NCBI GenBank assembly: GCA_036937835.1
Contig: CM072877.1
Coordinates: 1,400,001 to 1,464,000 of the forward strand
Source of the DNA: Pampus argenteus
Taxonomy: Eukaryota > Chordata > Actinopteri > Scombriformes > Stromateidae
DNA length: 64,000 bases
Direction of reading: 5' to 3'
Shown here piece after piece: positions 63,901 to 64,000 of the stretch. The notes under the pieces are model-generated. The model was not told the origin of the DNA. It saw only the letters and a program-made list of their open reading frames with translations, and did not search any database. The position numbers and the translations under genes were made by a program. Every line of letters starts with the position of its first letter. Positions within the stretch are counted from its first letter, which is position 1.

Positions 63901-64000
63901 CTACAGTTTTTCTTAAACAAGGAGCAATATTTTCAATCAAAACCATGTTTGCCATCAACAAGTAACTGATTTCTAATGATTAGGACCAAAAAACTCACTT
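57294..64000. repeat. Large duplicated segment, copy 2 (cut by window end)
   Basis: This is the partner of 38,530-44,896. It is two monomers longer because the internal local duplication here spans nine monomers instead of seven. It still matches at the last base of the window, so the true length is unknown. Private changes are C12A (CTTAAAAAAGG, at 59,355 and 60,876) and an extra A giving GACCAAAAAAACTCAC near 60,100 and 61,620. Confidence 0.9.
59032..62073. repeat. 9-monomer (1,521 bp) tandem duplication inside copy 2
   Basis: Units 59,032-60,552 and 60,553-62,073 each contain a C118A monomer, the same seven-monomer series as at 40.4 kb, and then the A73G monomer (near 60,430 and 61,951). 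Both carry the C12A change at an exact 1,521-bp spacing (59,355 and 60,876). The units differ at the edge after A73G, where the next monomer begins GGAGC or GGATC. Confidence 0.92.

Larger units (their letters stand above)
1..64000. repeat. 169-bp satellite array, about 378 monomers, head-to-tail
   Basis: Every part of the window is the same 169-bp unit in the same orientation. Taking the monomer to begin at the T5 run (TTTTTCTTAAACAAGG), starts fall at 1, 171 and so on to 63,907. The 63,906 bases between equal 378 x 169 plus 24, and the excess is explained by monomers of 170 bp. Consensus base counts are A 59, T 52, C 36, G 22. Common length variants are 168 bp (loss of T31) and 170 bp (one extra A in the A-run near 82-87, or in the A-run at 131-135). 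No inversion, gap or non-satellite insertion was seen. One PstI (CTGCAG), one SspI (AATATT), one HaeIII (GGCC) and three AluI (AGCT) sites occur per consensus monomer, so a 169-bp ladder is predicted. A centromeric or pericentromeric role is inferred from size, purity and homogeneity only. Confidence 0.98.

Noticed and set aside
1..64000. Minus-strand open frames of 65 codons in most monomers
   Set aside because: They are a by-product of the repeat. The first codon is TTG, each frame spans 198 bp and overlaps the next by 29 bp, and because 169 is not a multiple of three each lies in a new frame. Variants change amino acids freely and single-base indels are tolerated. No ribosome-binding, promoter or domain signal was seen.
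1..64000. CRISPR array
   Set aside because: The repeats are contiguous 169-bp units with no short repeats separated by unique spacers.
1..64000. CENP-B box
   Set aside because: The motif core contains CpG (TTCG and CGGG). The consensus has no CpG, and the variant CpGs (GGACGAAA, AACCGTG) do not fit the motif.
1..64000. Transposon, retroelement or host gene inserted in the array
   Set aside because: Monomer starts stay in 169-bp register, apart from 1-2 bp indels, across the full window, leaving no space for an insertion.
1..64000. Inverted segments or a strand switch
   Set aside because: All monomers read in the same direction; no reverse-complement monomer was seen.
1..64000. A regular higher-order repeat with one period
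   Set aside because: Candidate periods of 6, 7, 9, 10, 19, 20 and 46 monomers each hold only locally for about two copies and do not extend over the array.
1..64000. Assignment to a named satellite family or species
   Set aside because: I could not match the monomer to a family from memory with any confidence, so no name is given.

Overview
The whole window is one uninterrupted, head-to-tail satellite DNA array. The monomer is 169 bp, AT-rich (consensus 58 G+C of 169, about 34%) and repeats about 378 times, from base 1 to a 94-bp partial monomer that starts at 63,907 and is cut by the window edge. I see no protein-coding gene, RNA gene, transposon, CRISPR array or unique DNA. A long, pure array of a nucleosome-sized monomer points to eukaryotic centromeric or pericentromeric heterochromatin. 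I do not recognise the satellite family and cannot name the species. CpG is almost absent while CTG/CAG sites are abundant, which fits CG-only (animal-type) methylation better than plant CG+CHG methylation; this is a weak inference.

Monomers differ from the consensus by a small set of recurring substitutions and 1-2 bp indels. These act as barcodes and show that the array grew by segmental duplication in whole-monomer steps, not as a regular higher-order repeat. Region by region: 1.7-12.5 kb is related to 42.6-51.6 kb, with offsets that change by one or two monomers along its length; 5.1-11.8 kb is a 19-monomer (3,211 bp) tandem duplication; 12.2-15.6 kb is a 10-monomer (1,690 bp) tandem duplication; 15.7-18.1 kb holds single-monomer duplications; 18.2-33.0 kb is a 46-monomer (7,778 bp) near-identical tandem duplication; 33.3-38.6 kb is a 20-monomer (3,382 bp) duplication whose second copy lost three monomers; 38.5-44.9 kb recurs at 57.3-64.0 kb; 52.1-54.1 kb and 55.9-57.9 kb are two separate 6-monomer duplications.

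The most informative structure is the 38.5-44.9 / 57.3-64.0 kb pair. After the large duplication, one copy duplicated 7 of its monomers (1,182 bp) and the other duplicated 9 partly overlapping monomers (1,521 bp). Private mutations in the second copy are shared by both of its daughter units, so the order of events can be read. Coordinates of block edges are good to about one monomer unless stated; comparisons were made by eye from marker variants, not by a full alignment.
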